38,366 nt of DNA from contig NZ_DASUCC010000058.1 in assembly GCF_035762905.1 (NCBI RefSeq), positions 1 through 38,366 on the forward strand. The letters are read 5' to 3'. Within the stretch, counting starts at the first letter, position 1. Each line of letters begins with the position of its first letter. A model generated the notes under the pieces. It did no database searches. It was not told where the DNA came from and saw only the letters and a list, made by a program, of their open reading frames with translations. Position numbers and translations under genes: made by a program. Source of the DNA: DASYTH01 sp035762905 (GTDB lineage: Bacteria > Actinomycetota > Actinomycetes > Mycobacteriales > Pseudonocardiaceae). Shown piece by piece: positions 17,601 to 24,748 of this stretch.

Positions 17601-19648
17601 CGTTCGCCAGCGGCGGGTCGGTCGGCTACGACCACAAGGCGATGGGGATCACCGCCCGGGGTGGCTGGGAGAGCGTCAAGCGGCACTTCCGGGAGCTGGG
17701 GGTGGACACCCAGGCCGAGGAGTTCACCGCGGTCGGGATCGGGGACATGTCCGGCGATGTGTTCGGCAACGGGATGCTGCTCTCCGAGCACATCCGGCTG
17801 GTGGCCGCGTTCGACCACCGGCACGTCTTCGTCGACCCGAACCCGAACCCGGCGGCCGGTTTCGCCGAGCGACGCCGGCTGTTCGAGCTGCCGCGGTCCT
17901 CCTGGGACGACTACGACCGCGAGCTGATCAGCGAGGGCGGCGGGGTGTGGCCGCGCACCGCCAAGTCGATCCCGATCAGTCCGCAGGCCGCCGCCGCGCT
18001 GGACCTTCCGCCCGGGGTGGAGCGGCTGTCCCCGCCGGAGCTGATCAAGGCGGTGTTGCTGGCGCCGGTGGACCTGTTGTGGAACGGCGGGATCGGCACC
18101 TACGTGAAGGCGTCCACCGAGACCAACGCGGCGGTGGGGGACAAGGCGAACGACGCGGTCCGGGTGGACGGCCGGGATCTGCGGGTGAAGGTGGTCGGCG
18201 AGGGCGGAAACCTCGGCCTGACTCAGCGCGGCCGGATCGAGGTGGCCCGAACCGGCACCAAGATCAACACCGACGCGCTGGACAACTCCGCCGGGGTGGA
18301 CTGCTCCGACCACGAGGTGAACATCAAGATCCTGCTCGACCAACTGGTGACCGCCGGCCGGCTGCAGCCGGAGCAGCGCACCGAGCTGCTCGCCGAGATG
18401 ACCGACGAGGTGGCCGGCCTGGTGCTCACCGACAACTACCGGCAGAACGAGGTGCTCGGCATCAGCCGGGCGCACGCCGCCGCCATGGTGTCGGTGCACG
18501 CCCGGCTGGTGCAGAAGCTCGAGCAGACCACCGGGCTGGACCGCGAGCTGGAGGCGTTGCCGTCCGCGCAGGAGTTCCACGAGATGGAGAAGTCCGGCGG
18601 CGGGCTGACCTCGCCGGAGCTGGCCACCCTGCTGGCGCACGTGAAGCTCGCGCTCAAGGAGGAGGTGCTGGCCAGCCGGCTGCCCGAGGCCGACGCGTTC
18701 GCCCGGCGGCTGCCGGAGTACTTCCCGAGCCAGCTGCGCGAACGGTTCGCCGACGCCATCGCGGCGCACCCGCTCAACCGCCAGATCGCCACCACGTTGC
18801 TGGTCAACGAGGTGGTGGACGGCGCAGGGGTGTCCTACGCGTTCCGGCTGGCCGAGGAGATCAACGCCAGCGCCACCGACTCGGTGCGCGCGTTCGCCGT
18901 GGCGACGAGCGTCTTCGGGTTGCCCCAGCTGTGGCGGGAGATCGAGGCGCTGGACAACCTGATCCCGACCGACACCCAGGACGCGATGGCGCTGGAGATC
19001 CGCCGGCTGCTGGACCGGGCGGCCCGGTGGCTGCTGTCCAACCGGCCGCAGCCGCTCGCGGTCGGCGCGGAGATCAGCCGGTTCCGGTCGGTGGTCCAGG
19101 ATCTCGCGCCGCGGATGCTCGCCCTGCTGCGCGGCCGGCAGCGGGCGGCGGCGGTGGCCGATGCCGAGCGGCTGATCGCCGACGGCGTTCCGGCCGGGCT
19201 GGCCAACCGGGTGGCCACGCTGCTGGACGCCTACGGGCTGCTGGACGTGACCGAGGTGGCGGAACTGGCCGAGCAGCACGCCGCGGTGGAGGTGGAGCGC
19301 AGTCCGCAGGAGACGGCCGAGCTCTACTACACGCTGTCCGATCATCTCAATCTGGACGAGATGCAGACCTCGGTCAACGATCTGGAGCGGGGCAACCGGT
19401 GGCACGCGCTTGCCCGGCTCGCGGTGCGCGACGACCTGTACTCGTCGCTGCGCGAGATCACGCTGGATGTGTTGCGGCAGAGCGATCCCGGCACCCCGCC
19501 GGACGACAAGATCGACGCCTGGGAGCGGGCGAACGCCTCCCGGCTTGGCCGGGCCCGGTCGTCGCTTACCGAGATCAACGAGTCCGGCCGGGTCGACCTG
19601 GCGACTCTGTCGGTCGCCGCGCGGCAGATCCGCAGTATGGTCCGCTAG
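14690..19648 (+). CDS. gdh: NAD-dependent glutamate dehydrogenase, large (GDH-180) class
   Basis: Catabolic enzyme: L-glutamate + NAD+ to 2-oxoglutarate + NH4+ + NADH, cytoplasmic. At 1652 aa it has the size of the Bac_GDH family (mycobacterial gdh, Rv2476c, is about 1600). N-terminal ACT-like regulatory parts (DDMPYLVESVTAELARAGL; FKLYLAGPGVSLSHVLPML) precede the catalytic Rossmann region with RGGLRWSDRREDFRTEVLGL, KAQAVKNAVIVPVGAKGG (about 862-880) and GIGDMSGDVFGNGMLLSEH. A helical C-terminal domain follows. I chose ATG 14690 with GGAG 10 nt upstream; an in-frame GTG at 14645 would add 15 residues, and a third candidate is ATG 14732. The TAG stop shares its G with the next gene's GTG, so the genes are coupled. 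Confidence 0.95.
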   Translation: MASTGVRSRSSRTAMIGGTGQASPEQIRDERIEQAAQLSPELAELIRLYYRYLPPEEIIDDNPVDLVGAVRSHHELAVDRVPGGPAVRIFNPDRASDGWSTAGTVVQIVTDDMPYLVESVTAELARAGLQVHRVVHPIVVVRRTVAGRLLDMLPTADPDDPPADALAESWMSIEIDLISGAERNRDTVNSLHTVLNAVREVVEDTDRMTGTARALADQLEDDPPPLKQQDQIADGTGLLRWLADGHFTFLGYRNYELVPDEQGQPALKAVLASGLGVLRQDSLAARRLTAGPDATATALSPNLLILTEASEPSAVHRNIYPYYVGVKTFDQDGTVTGEHRFLGVFNTNALHEDVLDIPVVERRVREVIHKAGFPMESYSGQRMLEVIQNWPRTELFSTTTEALYQTATGVIALADRRRLRLFLRRDLFGRFYSCLVFLPRDRYTTTSRLAMQQVLLEELAGNHLEYSARIGETPLAQVFFTVHTEPDRQFEPDVGHIQERLAEAVRTWDDHMVDAVLEEQRHDPSDAVTVGAESATEQGHRFAGVFPEAYKEDFDAVHGLADLRRIQALAHEGDMDTSFYVPSEAEPGERRFKLYLAGPGVSLSHVLPMLQQMGVEVVDERPYELRPQDGPRWWIYDFGLRVDPAVLENRSEEDIESLRARFQDAFEAIWRGDAESDRFNALVLRGGLTWRQAVVLRAYSRYLRQAGTTYSQEYIEDTVLAHFVVATALVQLFEVCFDPALPEQTRREQAAAQILETTRMIDEVTSLDADRILRSLLTLIRATLRTNYFVTDERGEPRPYLAIKLEPRAVPELPEPRPRFEIFVCSPRVEGVHLRFGPVARGGLRWSDRREDFRTEVLGLVKAQAVKNAVIVPVGAKGGFVVKRPPAPTGDGAVDRESWLAEGIACYRMFISGLLDLTDNLRAGTVLPPPDVVRYDGDDTYLVVAADKGTATFSDIANEVAGSYGFWLGDAFASGGSVGYDHKAMGITARGGWESVKRHFRELGVDTQAEEFTAVGIGDMSGDVFGNGMLLSEHIRLVAAFDHRHVFVDPNPNPAAGFAERRRLFELPRSSWDDYDRELISEGGGVWPRTAKSIPISPQAAAALDLPPGVERLSPPELIKAVLLAPVDLLWNGGIGTYVKASTETNAAVGDKANDAVRVDGRDLRVKVVGEGGNLGLTQRGRIEVARTGTKINTDALDNSAGVDCSDHEVNIKILLDQLVTAGRLQPEQRTELLAEMTDEVAGLVLTDNYRQNEVLGISRAHAAAMVSVHARLVQKLEQTTGLDRELEALPSAQEFHEMEKSGGGLTSPELATLLAHVKLALKEEVLASRLPEADAFARRLPEYFPSQLRERFADAIAAHPLNRQIATTLLVNEVVDGAGVSYAFRLAEEINASATDSVRAFAVATSVFGLPQLWREIEALDNLIPTDTQDAMALEIRRLLDRAARWLLSNRPQPLAVGAEISRFRSVVQDLAPRMLALLRGRQRAAAVADAERLIADGVPAGLANRVATLLDAYGLLDVTEVAELAEQHAAVEVERSPQETAELYYTLSDHLNLDEMQTSVNDLERGNRWHALARLAVRDDLYSSLREITLDVLRQSDPGTPPDDKIDAWERANASRLGRARSSLTEINESGRVDLATLSVAARQIRSMVR

Positions 19649-20079
19649 TGGGTGTTTTCGTCGCCGAGGTTCGGCCGCGCTGGTCGGACATGGACGCCTT
19701 CGGGCACGTCAACCACGCGAACACGGTGACGTTGCTCGAGGAGGCGCGGATCGATCTGCTGTTCGTGGAGGCGACCAGGCACGGGGCCGGCGGCATGGCC
19801 GGCGGGGTGGTCGTCGCGCGGCTGGTGGTCGACTACCACGCGCCGCTGCTCGCCACCGGGACCACGGTGCGGGTGGAGATGTCGGTCCGGGAGATGCGGC
19901 ACGCGTCGTTCACCCTGGACTACATCGTCCACAGTGGACTGTCCGGTTCGGACCCGGTGGTGGCCACCGCGGAGACCATGCTGGTGCCCTACGACATGAA
20001 GACCGGCCGGCCACGCCGGCTCTCCGAAGCCGAGCGGGATTTCCTGGCGGCATGGCGCAGCGGGAGCAACGGTGCCTGA
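19648..20079 (+). CDS. Acyl-CoA thioesterase, hot-dog fold (4HBT family)
   Basis: Small hot-dog thioesterase of 143 aa, hydrolysing acyl-CoA-type thioesters; the natural substrate is unknown. VRPRWSDMDAFGHVNHAN (residues 8-24) contains the catalytic Asp of the 4HBT/YbgC type (Asp16), and VARLVVDYHAPLLATGTTV is the core strand region. The start GTG overlaps the gdh stop (TAGTG), which forces this start and implies translational coupling. Its position after gdh is conserved in mycobacteria (Rv2475c). It overlaps the next gene by 8 bp. Confidence 0.9.
   Translation: MGVFVAEVRPRWSDMDAFGHVNHANTVTLLEEARIDLLFVEATRHGAGGMAGGVVVARLVVDYHAPLLATGTTVRVEMSVREMRHASFTLDYIVHSGLSGSDPVVATAETMLVPYDMKTGRPRRLSEAERDFLAAWRSGSNGA
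19927..19939. repeat. Iterated palindrome GTCCACWGTGGAC, copy 1
   Basis: GTCCACAGTGGAC within the thioesterase coding sequence. Identical to the other two copies apart from strand (reverse complement). Confidence 0.7.
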
Positions 20080-20707
20080 GCTGGTTGTCGCCGACCGGTC
20101 GGAGCGCGACGATCTCGGCGCGTTCGTGGCCCGCGCGGTCCGGCTGGACGGGCAGACCGTGGTGCGGCTGCGCACCAGGGACGGCGGGTTGATCGACTCC
20201 TGGGTGGCCACCCCGTTCGACGTGCTGGCCACCCGGACCGTGCGCGGGGCGGTGCGACCCACCGACGTGACGGTGTCCGGCAACGAGCTGCTGGCCGCGC
20301 TCGCCGTGGTGCGCGGGGACCGGGTCGACCCGGGCGCGGCCCGCGATCTGCAGTGGCGCTCGGCGCTGCCGCCCGACGCGCACTGGCGCAATGTCGACCA
20401 GCTGCCCGCCCGGGTGGTGTCCGAGCTGGCCGACCGCGGCCTGATGCTGGCCAGGGAGAACGCCGGTCCACATGGGACGCCGCCGGCCGCGCTGCTGGAC
20501 CAGACCGTGCTCACCGTGTCCGGCGACGGGATGGAGATCAAGGTGCCGCTGCGTTGCCTGTTCGCCATGTCCGGCATGGGTTTCCTGGGCACCAACGACG
20601 CCGACGAGTCGGTCCGGGTGACCGCGACGGACGCCTGGCTGCGCATCGACGCCCGGTTCGGCGCGGTGGTGCGCCGCCGACACGCCCTGCTTCCGCTGCT
20701 GGTCTGA
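20072..20707 (+). CDS. Conserved actinobacterial protein of unknown function (Rv2474c-like)
   Basis: Protein of 211 aa with no motif I can name. It reads as a mixed alpha/beta cytoplasmic protein (ARAVRLDGQTVVRLRTRDGGL; FDVLATRTVRG; TVLTVSGDGMEIKVPLRCLFAMSGMGFLG; AWLRIDARFGAVVRRRHALLPLLV). It starts at GTG 20072 inside the thioesterase gene, with GGGAG at 20062-20066 as ribosome site, so gdh, thioesterase and this gene form a tightly packed operon. The same trio occurs in mycobacteria, which supports a shared role, but the role itself is unknown. Its stop lies inside a palindrome shared with the convergent GH13 gene. Confidence 0.85.
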   Translation: MPELVVADRSERDDLGAFVARAVRLDGQTVVRLRTRDGGLIDSWVATPFDVLATRTVRGAVRPTDVTVSGNELLAALAVVRGDRVDPGAARDLQWRSALPPDAHWRNVDQLPARVVSELADRGLMLARENAGPHGTPPAALLDQTVLTVSGDGMEIKVPLRCLFAMSGMGFLGTNDADESVRVTATDAWLRIDARFGAVVRRRHALLPLLV

Positions 20708-20718
20708 GTCAGACCAGC
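20698..20718. terminator. Symmetric palindrome holding two convergent stop codons
   Basis: GCTGGTCTGA-G-TCAGACCAGC: arms of 10 bp around one central base. The TGA of the Rv2474c-like gene (20705-20707) and the TGA of the GH13 gene (20711-20709, minus) lie in mirror positions, so both proteins end in Leu-Val. It may act as a bidirectional terminator, though the minimal loop would cost some inner pairs. Confidence 0.5.
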
Positions 20719-22235
20719 CAGGCGGCGGTGTCCGGGGGAAGCATCCGGTCGGCCAGCGGACCGCTGGCCAGCAGCAGCTCGCCGGGCGGCAGCGGCACCG
20801 GGGCCGAGGTGGTGTTCAGCGCGCAGCTCAGCCCGCCGCCCCTGCGGCGGTAGGCGAAGCAGCCGGCCGGTGCGCCGAACCAGTCCAGCGTGCTGCCGGC
20901 GAACGCCGGATGCCGGCGGCGTAGCTCGATCGCGTGCCGGTACAGCGACAGCGTCGAATCCGGATCCTCCAGCTGCTGCTCGACGGTCAACACCATCCAT
21001 TCCGGCGGCATCGGCAGCCAGGTCCGGGTGCCGTCGGTGAAGCCGAACGGCGGTTCGGTGCCCTCCCACGGCAGCGGCACCCGGCACCCGTCCCTGGCCG
21101 GCAGCCGGTGCCCGGACCGCTTCCACCGCGGGTCCCGCAGCGCCGCCTCCGGCAGGTCCACGTCGGGCAGTCCGAGCTCCTCGCCGTTGTACAGGTGGAC
21201 CACGCCGGGCAGGCCGAGCTCGACCAGCGCCATGGCCCGGGCCCGCCGGGTGCCGGCCGCGCCGCCGCCGTACCGGCTGACCTGGCGCACCACGTCGTGG
21301 TTGGCCAGCGTCCAGGTCGGCTGCGCACCGGTGCCGGCCACCGCGGACAACGACTCCTCGATCGCCCGGCGCACCGCGTCGGCGTCGAACTCGGCCGCCA
21401 CCAGCTGGACGTTGTCCGCCAGGTGCAGCTCGTCCGGCCGCAGGTACCGCTCGTCCCCGGCCACCTGGATCTGGCCGAGCGCCAAGCTGCCCGGGTACTC
21501 GTCGAGCACCTTGCGGATCATGCGGTGGATCTCGTGCACGCCGTCGTGGTCCCGGCCCGGGTCCGGCTCGCCCGCCAACTCGGCCAGGCCGTTGGCGACA
21601 TCGACGCGGAACCCGGACACGCCGCGATCCAGCCAGAACCGCAGGGTGCGGATCAGGTCACCGGGCACGTCCGGATGCGCCCAGTTCAGGTCCGGCTGCT
21701 CCGGGGCGAACAGGTGCAGGTACCACTGGCCGTCCTGGGTGCGGGTCCAGGCCGGGCCGCCGAACGCGCTCACCCAGTTGTTCGGCGGCACCGAGCCGTC
21801 CCCGCCGCCGTCCCGGAACAGGTAGCGCTCCCGGGCCGCACTGCCCCGTCCGGACAGCAGCGCCGACTGGAACCACGGGTGCGCCGCGCTGGTGTGGTTG
21901 GGCACCAGGTCGATGGTGACTCGGATGCCGTGCGCGGTCGCCTCGGTGACCAGCCGGTCGAACGCGTCCAGGTCACCGAAGAGCCGGTCGACGTCGCGCG
22001 GGTTGGCCACGTCGTAGCCGTGGTCGGCCATGGGGGAGGGGTAGAACGGGGTCAGCCCCAGCGCGTCCACGCCGAGCAGCTCGAGGTAGCCCAACCGGGA
22101 CCGGACGCCCTCCAGGTCACCGACGCCGTCGCCGTCCGAGTCCGCGAACGAGCGGATGTAGACCTGGTAGCAGAGCGCGTCGTGCCACCAGGACCGGTAG
22201 ACCCGCTGCTCGGCGTGCTCGGGGGGGTGGCGCAC
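20709..22235 (-). CDS. aglA: GH13 alpha-glucosidase-family protein (AglA-like) with altered acid/base residue
   Basis: Glycoside hydrolase family 13 protein of 508 aa, orthologous by position and sequence to mycobacterial AglA (Rv2471), expected to split alpha-1,4-glucosides. Conserved regions: DLVPNHTS (I, 109-116), GFRVDVANG (II, nucleophile Asp212) and ANHDVVRQVSRYGGG (IV, Asp314). Region III, normally GE(V/I)W with the general acid/base Glu, reads LALGQIQVAG, so Gln255 (CAG, 21473-21471) stands in its place. If the base is right, the enzyme should be badly impaired in hydrolysis. N-terminus YRSWWHDALCYQVYIRSFADSDGDGVGDL is the normal family start. The GTG start follows the glbO TAA with no gap, so translation is probably coupled. 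No signal peptide. Confidence 0.88.
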   Translation of the reverse strand: MRHPPEHAEQRVYRSWWHDALCYQVYIRSFADSDGDGVGDLEGVRSRLGYLELLGVDALGLTPFYPSPMADHGYDVANPRDVDRLFGDLDAFDRLVTEATAHGIRVTIDLVPNHTSAAHPWFQSALLSGRGSAARERYLFRDGGGDGSVPPNNWVSAFGGPAWTRTQDGQWYLHLFAPEQPDLNWAHPDVPGDLIRTLRFWLDRGVSGFRVDVANGLAELAGEPDPGRDHDGVHEIHRMIRKVLDEYPGSLALGQIQVAGDERYLRPDELHLADNVQLVAAEFDADAVRRAIEESLSAVAGTGAQPTWTLANHDVVRQVSRYGGGAAGTRRARAMALVELGLPGVVHLYNGEELGLPDVDLPEAALRDPRWKRSGHRLPARDGCRVPLPWEGTEPPFGFTDGTRTWLPMPPEWMVLTVEQQLEDPDSTLSLYRHAIELRRRHPAFAGSTLDWFGAPAGCFAYRRRGGGLSCALNTTSAPVPLPPGELLLASGPLADRMLPPDTAAWLV

Positions 22236-22622
22236 TTAGACCCAGCTGTTCAGCAGGCTGTTCGCGGCCATCTCCAGGTACTCCCACAGCTGGCGGCGGT
22301 GCGCCTCGGACAGCCCCGCCTCGTCCACCGCGACCCGCATGCAGCGCAGCCAGGCGTCCCGCTGCAGCGGCCCGACCACGAACGGCGCGTGCCGCATCCG
22401 CAGCCGGGGATGCCCGCGCTGCTCGGAGTAGGTGTGCGGGCCGCCCCAGTACTGCATCAGGAACAGGCGCAGCTTCTCCTCGGCCGGCCCGAGGTCCTCG
22501 TCCGGGTACAGCGGCCGGAGTATCTCGTCCGTGGCGACCTCGCGGTAGAACCGGCCGACGATCCGCCGGAAGGTCTCCTCACCACCGACGGCCTCGTAGA
22601 AGCTCTGCTGTTCCGTGCTCAC
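22236..22622 (-). CDS. glbO: Group-O truncated haemoglobin (trHbO)
   Basis: Two-over-two haem globin of 128 aa, probably for oxygen or NO/redox chemistry at the membrane. It matches the mycobacterial GlbO pattern: FYEAVGG at the N-terminus, Tyr39 (CD1) in LYPDEDL, YWGGPHTYSEQRGHPRLRMRH with proximal His78 (F8), and Trp91 (G8) in RDAWLRCM. The frame is open far upstream, but the family start and GGAG 4 nt before GTG at 22622 fix the beginning. The 128 bp to mscS (22623-22750) is non-coding, purine-rich on the minus strand and otherwise featureless. The GH13 gene starts directly at its stop, as in mycobacteria. Confidence 0.93.
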   Translation of the reverse strand: MSTEQQSFYEAVGGEETFRRIVGRFYREVATDEILRPLYPDEDLGPAEEKLRLFLMQYWGGPHTYSEQRGHPRLRMRHAPFVVGPLQRDAWLRCMRVAVDEAGLSEAHRRQLWEYLEMAANSLLNSWV

Positions 22623-22750
22623 TGTTCTCCTGGTTCGCTCCCGCCCGGCCGCTGCTGGCGCCGGCTTCCTTCGTGCGCTGCTCGCCGCTCGTTCCTCGCG
22701 GCTGCGCTGCTCCTCGGTCCAGCCGGCACCGCGACCGAGCCTATCTTCGC

Positions 22751-23725
22751 TCAGCCCGCTGCCGGGGGGATCAAGCGGCCGAGCGGAGGCTCGACGCCGG
22801 CCTCCTCGAACGCCGCCATGATCTTGGCCCGGAGCGCCCGCTGGACGGCCCACTGCCGGCCGGGCCGCACCTTGATCGTCATCCGGATCGTCACGGCCTC
22901 GTTGGTGATCTTCTCGACGCCGAGCACCTCGGGCGGTTCGAGCACGTCCGCGGCGAGTGGTTCGGCCGTGGTGACCTCGGCGCCCACCCTGGCCAGGATC
23001 TCGACCACCTGCGCGACGTCGGTGCCGTGCGCGACCGGCAGATCCAGCACGGCGACCGCGAAGCCCTGGCTGGAGTTGCCGACCCGGAGGATCTCGCCGT
23101 TGCGCACGTACCAGACGGTGCCGTTGACGTCGCGCAGCGTCGTGACCCGCAGGCCGACCGACTCCACCACGCCGCTCGCCGGGCCGACGTCCACCACGTC
23201 GCCGACCCCGTACTGGTCCTCGACCACCATGAACATCCCGGAGAGGAAGTCCCGGACCAGGTTCTGCGCCCCGAAGCCGAGCGCGATGCCGACGATCCCG
23301 GCCGAGGCCACGATCGGTGCCAGGTTCAGCCCGAGCTCGCCGAGGATCAGGATGAAGGCCAGTCCGAACACGACGAACGACACGATCGACTTGAGCACCG
23401 AGCCGATCGTCCTGGCCCGCTGCGCGCGCCGCTCGGAGACCAGCGCGCCGAGCGCCTGCGGGGCGCGCTCCCGCAGCGGGCGCAGCAGCGCCGGGGTCTT
23501 CTTGCCGGTGTCCCTGGTCATCCGGTCGATCAGCCGGTTCGCCAGGAAGCGGACCAGCAGCGCGATCACGATGATCATCAGGATCCGCAGCGGCCGGGCC
23601 ACCAGCCACTCCGCCGAGGCCGCCAGCCACTCGTTGTTGGTCAGCTTGTAGACCTGCTGGCACCAGCTGCCGTCGACCCGGGTGCAGTCGGGGGGTTGGT
23701 CGGAGAACGGGAGCGTCGTGGTCAT
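22751..23725 (-). CDS. mscS: MscS-family mechanosensitive channel
   Basis: Small-conductance mechanosensitive channel of 324 aa, releasing solutes on hypo-osmotic shock. Membrane segments PLRILMIIVIALLVRFL, SIVSFVVFGLAFILILGEL and the pore helix region APIVASAGIVGIALGFGAQNLVRDFLSG (A/G-rich TM3) precede the beta domain (YGVGDVVDVGPASGVVESV, RVTTLRDVNGTVWYVRNGEI) and an alpha/beta vestibule. A Cys-containing stretch precedes TM1 (CTRVDGSWCQQV). I chose ATG 23725; an upstream ATG 13 codons earlier is in frame, but a TAGGGT -10 box placed 8 nt before 23725 argues against it. Compared with mycobacteria it is an insertion between glbO and the HNH gene. Confidence 0.9.
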   Translation of the reverse strand: MTTTLPFSDQPPDCTRVDGSWCQQVYKLTNNEWLAASAEWLVARPLRILMIIVIALLVRFLANRLIDRMTRDTGKKTPALLRPLRERAPQALGALVSERRAQRARTIGSVLKSIVSFVVFGLAFILILGELGLNLAPIVASAGIVGIALGFGAQNLVRDFLSGMFMVVEDQYGVGDVVDVGPASGVVESVGLRVTTLRDVNGTVWYVRNGEILRVGNSSQGFAVAVLDLPVAHGTDVAQVVEILARVGAEVTTAEPLAADVLEPPEVLGVEKITNEAVTIRMTIKVRPGRQWAVQRALRAKIMAAFEEAGVEPPLGRLIPPAAG

Positions 23726-23733
23726 CGTCGCCG

Positions 23734-23739
23734 ACCCTA
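23734..23739 (-). promoter_or_regulatory. Candidate -10 box for leaderless mscS
   Basis: TAGGGT on the minus strand, 8 nt before the ATG at 23725, in a spacer without a Shine-Dalgarno. Fits the TANNNT leaderless pattern. Confidence 0.35.
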
Positions 23740-23864
23740 GCGAGTGCCGGTCCGGGGGGTTCACCGGATCTTTGATGAGGTGAAGCAGGACACGTTATCG
23801 AAGGCACGTGCGCTACGGGTGTGGTTTATGGTCGAATTTGGCTGCACCGGTGGAGGTGGTGGGC

Positions 23865-24518
23865 GTGCCCGACCGACATCTCAGCCCGATCGGCGCCCCT
23901 CGTGGGCTAGCGCCGCGGACCTCGCCGTGTCTGGAGCCGGATCCTCCGCAGGCGCATACCCCCGAGTCAGCTCCAACTGAGACGCCGATCGGGCTGCCGT
24001 CCTGGGGCCGCCGCCGGGTCCTGCTGCTCAACGCCACCTTCGAGCCGCTCACCGCGCTGCCGATGCGCCGGGCGGTGGTCCTGGTGGTGTGCGGCAAGGC
24101 CGAGGTGGTGCACGGCGACCCGACCGGGGTGATGGTGCACTCGGCCAAGTCCAGCCTGGTGCTGCCGGTGGTGATCCGGCTGAGCAACTACGTGCGGGTG
24201 CCGCACCGGGCCAAGGTGCCGCTGACCCGGGCCGGGCTGATGCACCGGGACCGCTACCGGTGCGGGTACTGCGGGGCGCGCGCGGAGACCGTCGACCATG
24301 TGGTGCCGCGCAGCCGCGGCGGGCTGCACACCTGGCAGAACTGCGTGGCGTCCTGCGCGAAGTGCAACCACCGTAAGGCCGACAAGCTGCTCTCCGAGCT
24401 CGGCTGGCGGTTGCGCGTGGTACCGACCGCGCCGCGCGGGCCGCACTGGCGGCTGCTGGCCGGCGTGGTCGAGACTGATCCGCTCTGGTTGCCCTATCTG
24501 GGTGAACCGGCGGCCTGA
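23865..24518 (+). CDS. HNH endonuclease-family protein (Rv2469c-like)
   Basis: Protein of 217 aa with a C-terminal zinc-ribbon HNH nuclease fold: YRCGYCGARAETVDHVVPRS, with His145 in DHV, then the Asn of WQNCVASC and CAKCNHRKAD. The four Cys form two CxxC zinc knuckles. The domain before it (VLLLNATFEPLTALPMRRAVVLV, SNYVRVPHRAKVPLTRAGLMHRDRY) is typical of this widespread actinobacterial group whose target is unknown. The first 40 residues are Pro-rich and poorly ordered. GTG 23865 is preceded by GGAGG at 23852-23856, spacing 8. The gene is divergent from mscS and conserved in position in mycobacteria. A self-splicing or homing context is not seen. Confidence 0.88.
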   Translation: MPDRHLSPIGAPRGLAPRTSPCLEPDPPQAHTPESAPTETPIGLPSWGRRRVLLLNATFEPLTALPMRRAVVLVVCGKAEVVHGDPTGVMVHSAKSSLVLPVVIRLSNYVRVPHRAKVPLTRAGLMHRDRYRCGYCGARAETVDHVVPRSRGGLHTWQNCVASCAKCNHRKADKLLSELGWRLRVVPTAPRGPHWRLLAGVVETDPLWLPYLGEPAA

Positions 24519-24523
24519 CCTAC

Positions 24524-24577
24524 GTGACTCGAGTGCCACGCGTGACGCGAGTACCCCGGGTGACCCGGGTTCCGTCC
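24524..24577 (+). repeat. Three 18-bp imperfect tandem repeats
   Basis: Units starting at 24524, 24542 and 24560 share GTGAC-CG-GT-CC. They contain small palindromes (ACTCGAGT, ACGCGT, CCCGGG). They begin 5 bp after the HNH stop. The remaining gap to 24748 is less GC-rich around 24610-24680 and shows no gene. Confidence 0.7.
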
Positions 24578-24735
24578 TGAGGAACTGATCGCCGCTCGTC
24601 CATGCCAGTGAGGGTAGTCACCTGATTGGCCGAAAGCATCGTGCACATGGAGTGAAAGTGTGAACGATGGGAGTAACCCGTTCGTCGCCGTACGGTACCG
24701 GGCCGGTCAACGGGCCGGGAGAGATCGGCATCCGA

Positions 24736-24741
24736 TACCGT
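24736..24741 (+). promoter_or_regulatory. Candidate -10 box for leaderless small membrane gene
   Basis: TACCGT, 7 nt before GTG 24749, with no Shine-Dalgarno in between. Fits the TANNNT leaderless arrangement and would serve the two-gene operon. Confidence 0.4.
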
Positions 24742-24748
24742 TTCGGCC

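Noticed and set aside
14576..19405. Long open frame antisense to gdh (about 1600 codons)
   Set aside because: It mirrors gdh codon structure: high G/C in the third position of gdh removes stops on the other strand. The translation is His/Gln/Arg/Gly-rich and has no domain.
20934..23651. Long plus-strand frame opposite GH13, glbO and mscS
   Set aside because: Runs through three clear genes and their gaps.
22236..23807. Long glbO frame extended upstream through mscS
   Set aside because: The upstream part is an antiphase shadow of mscS; the globin start with GGAG is clear at 22622.
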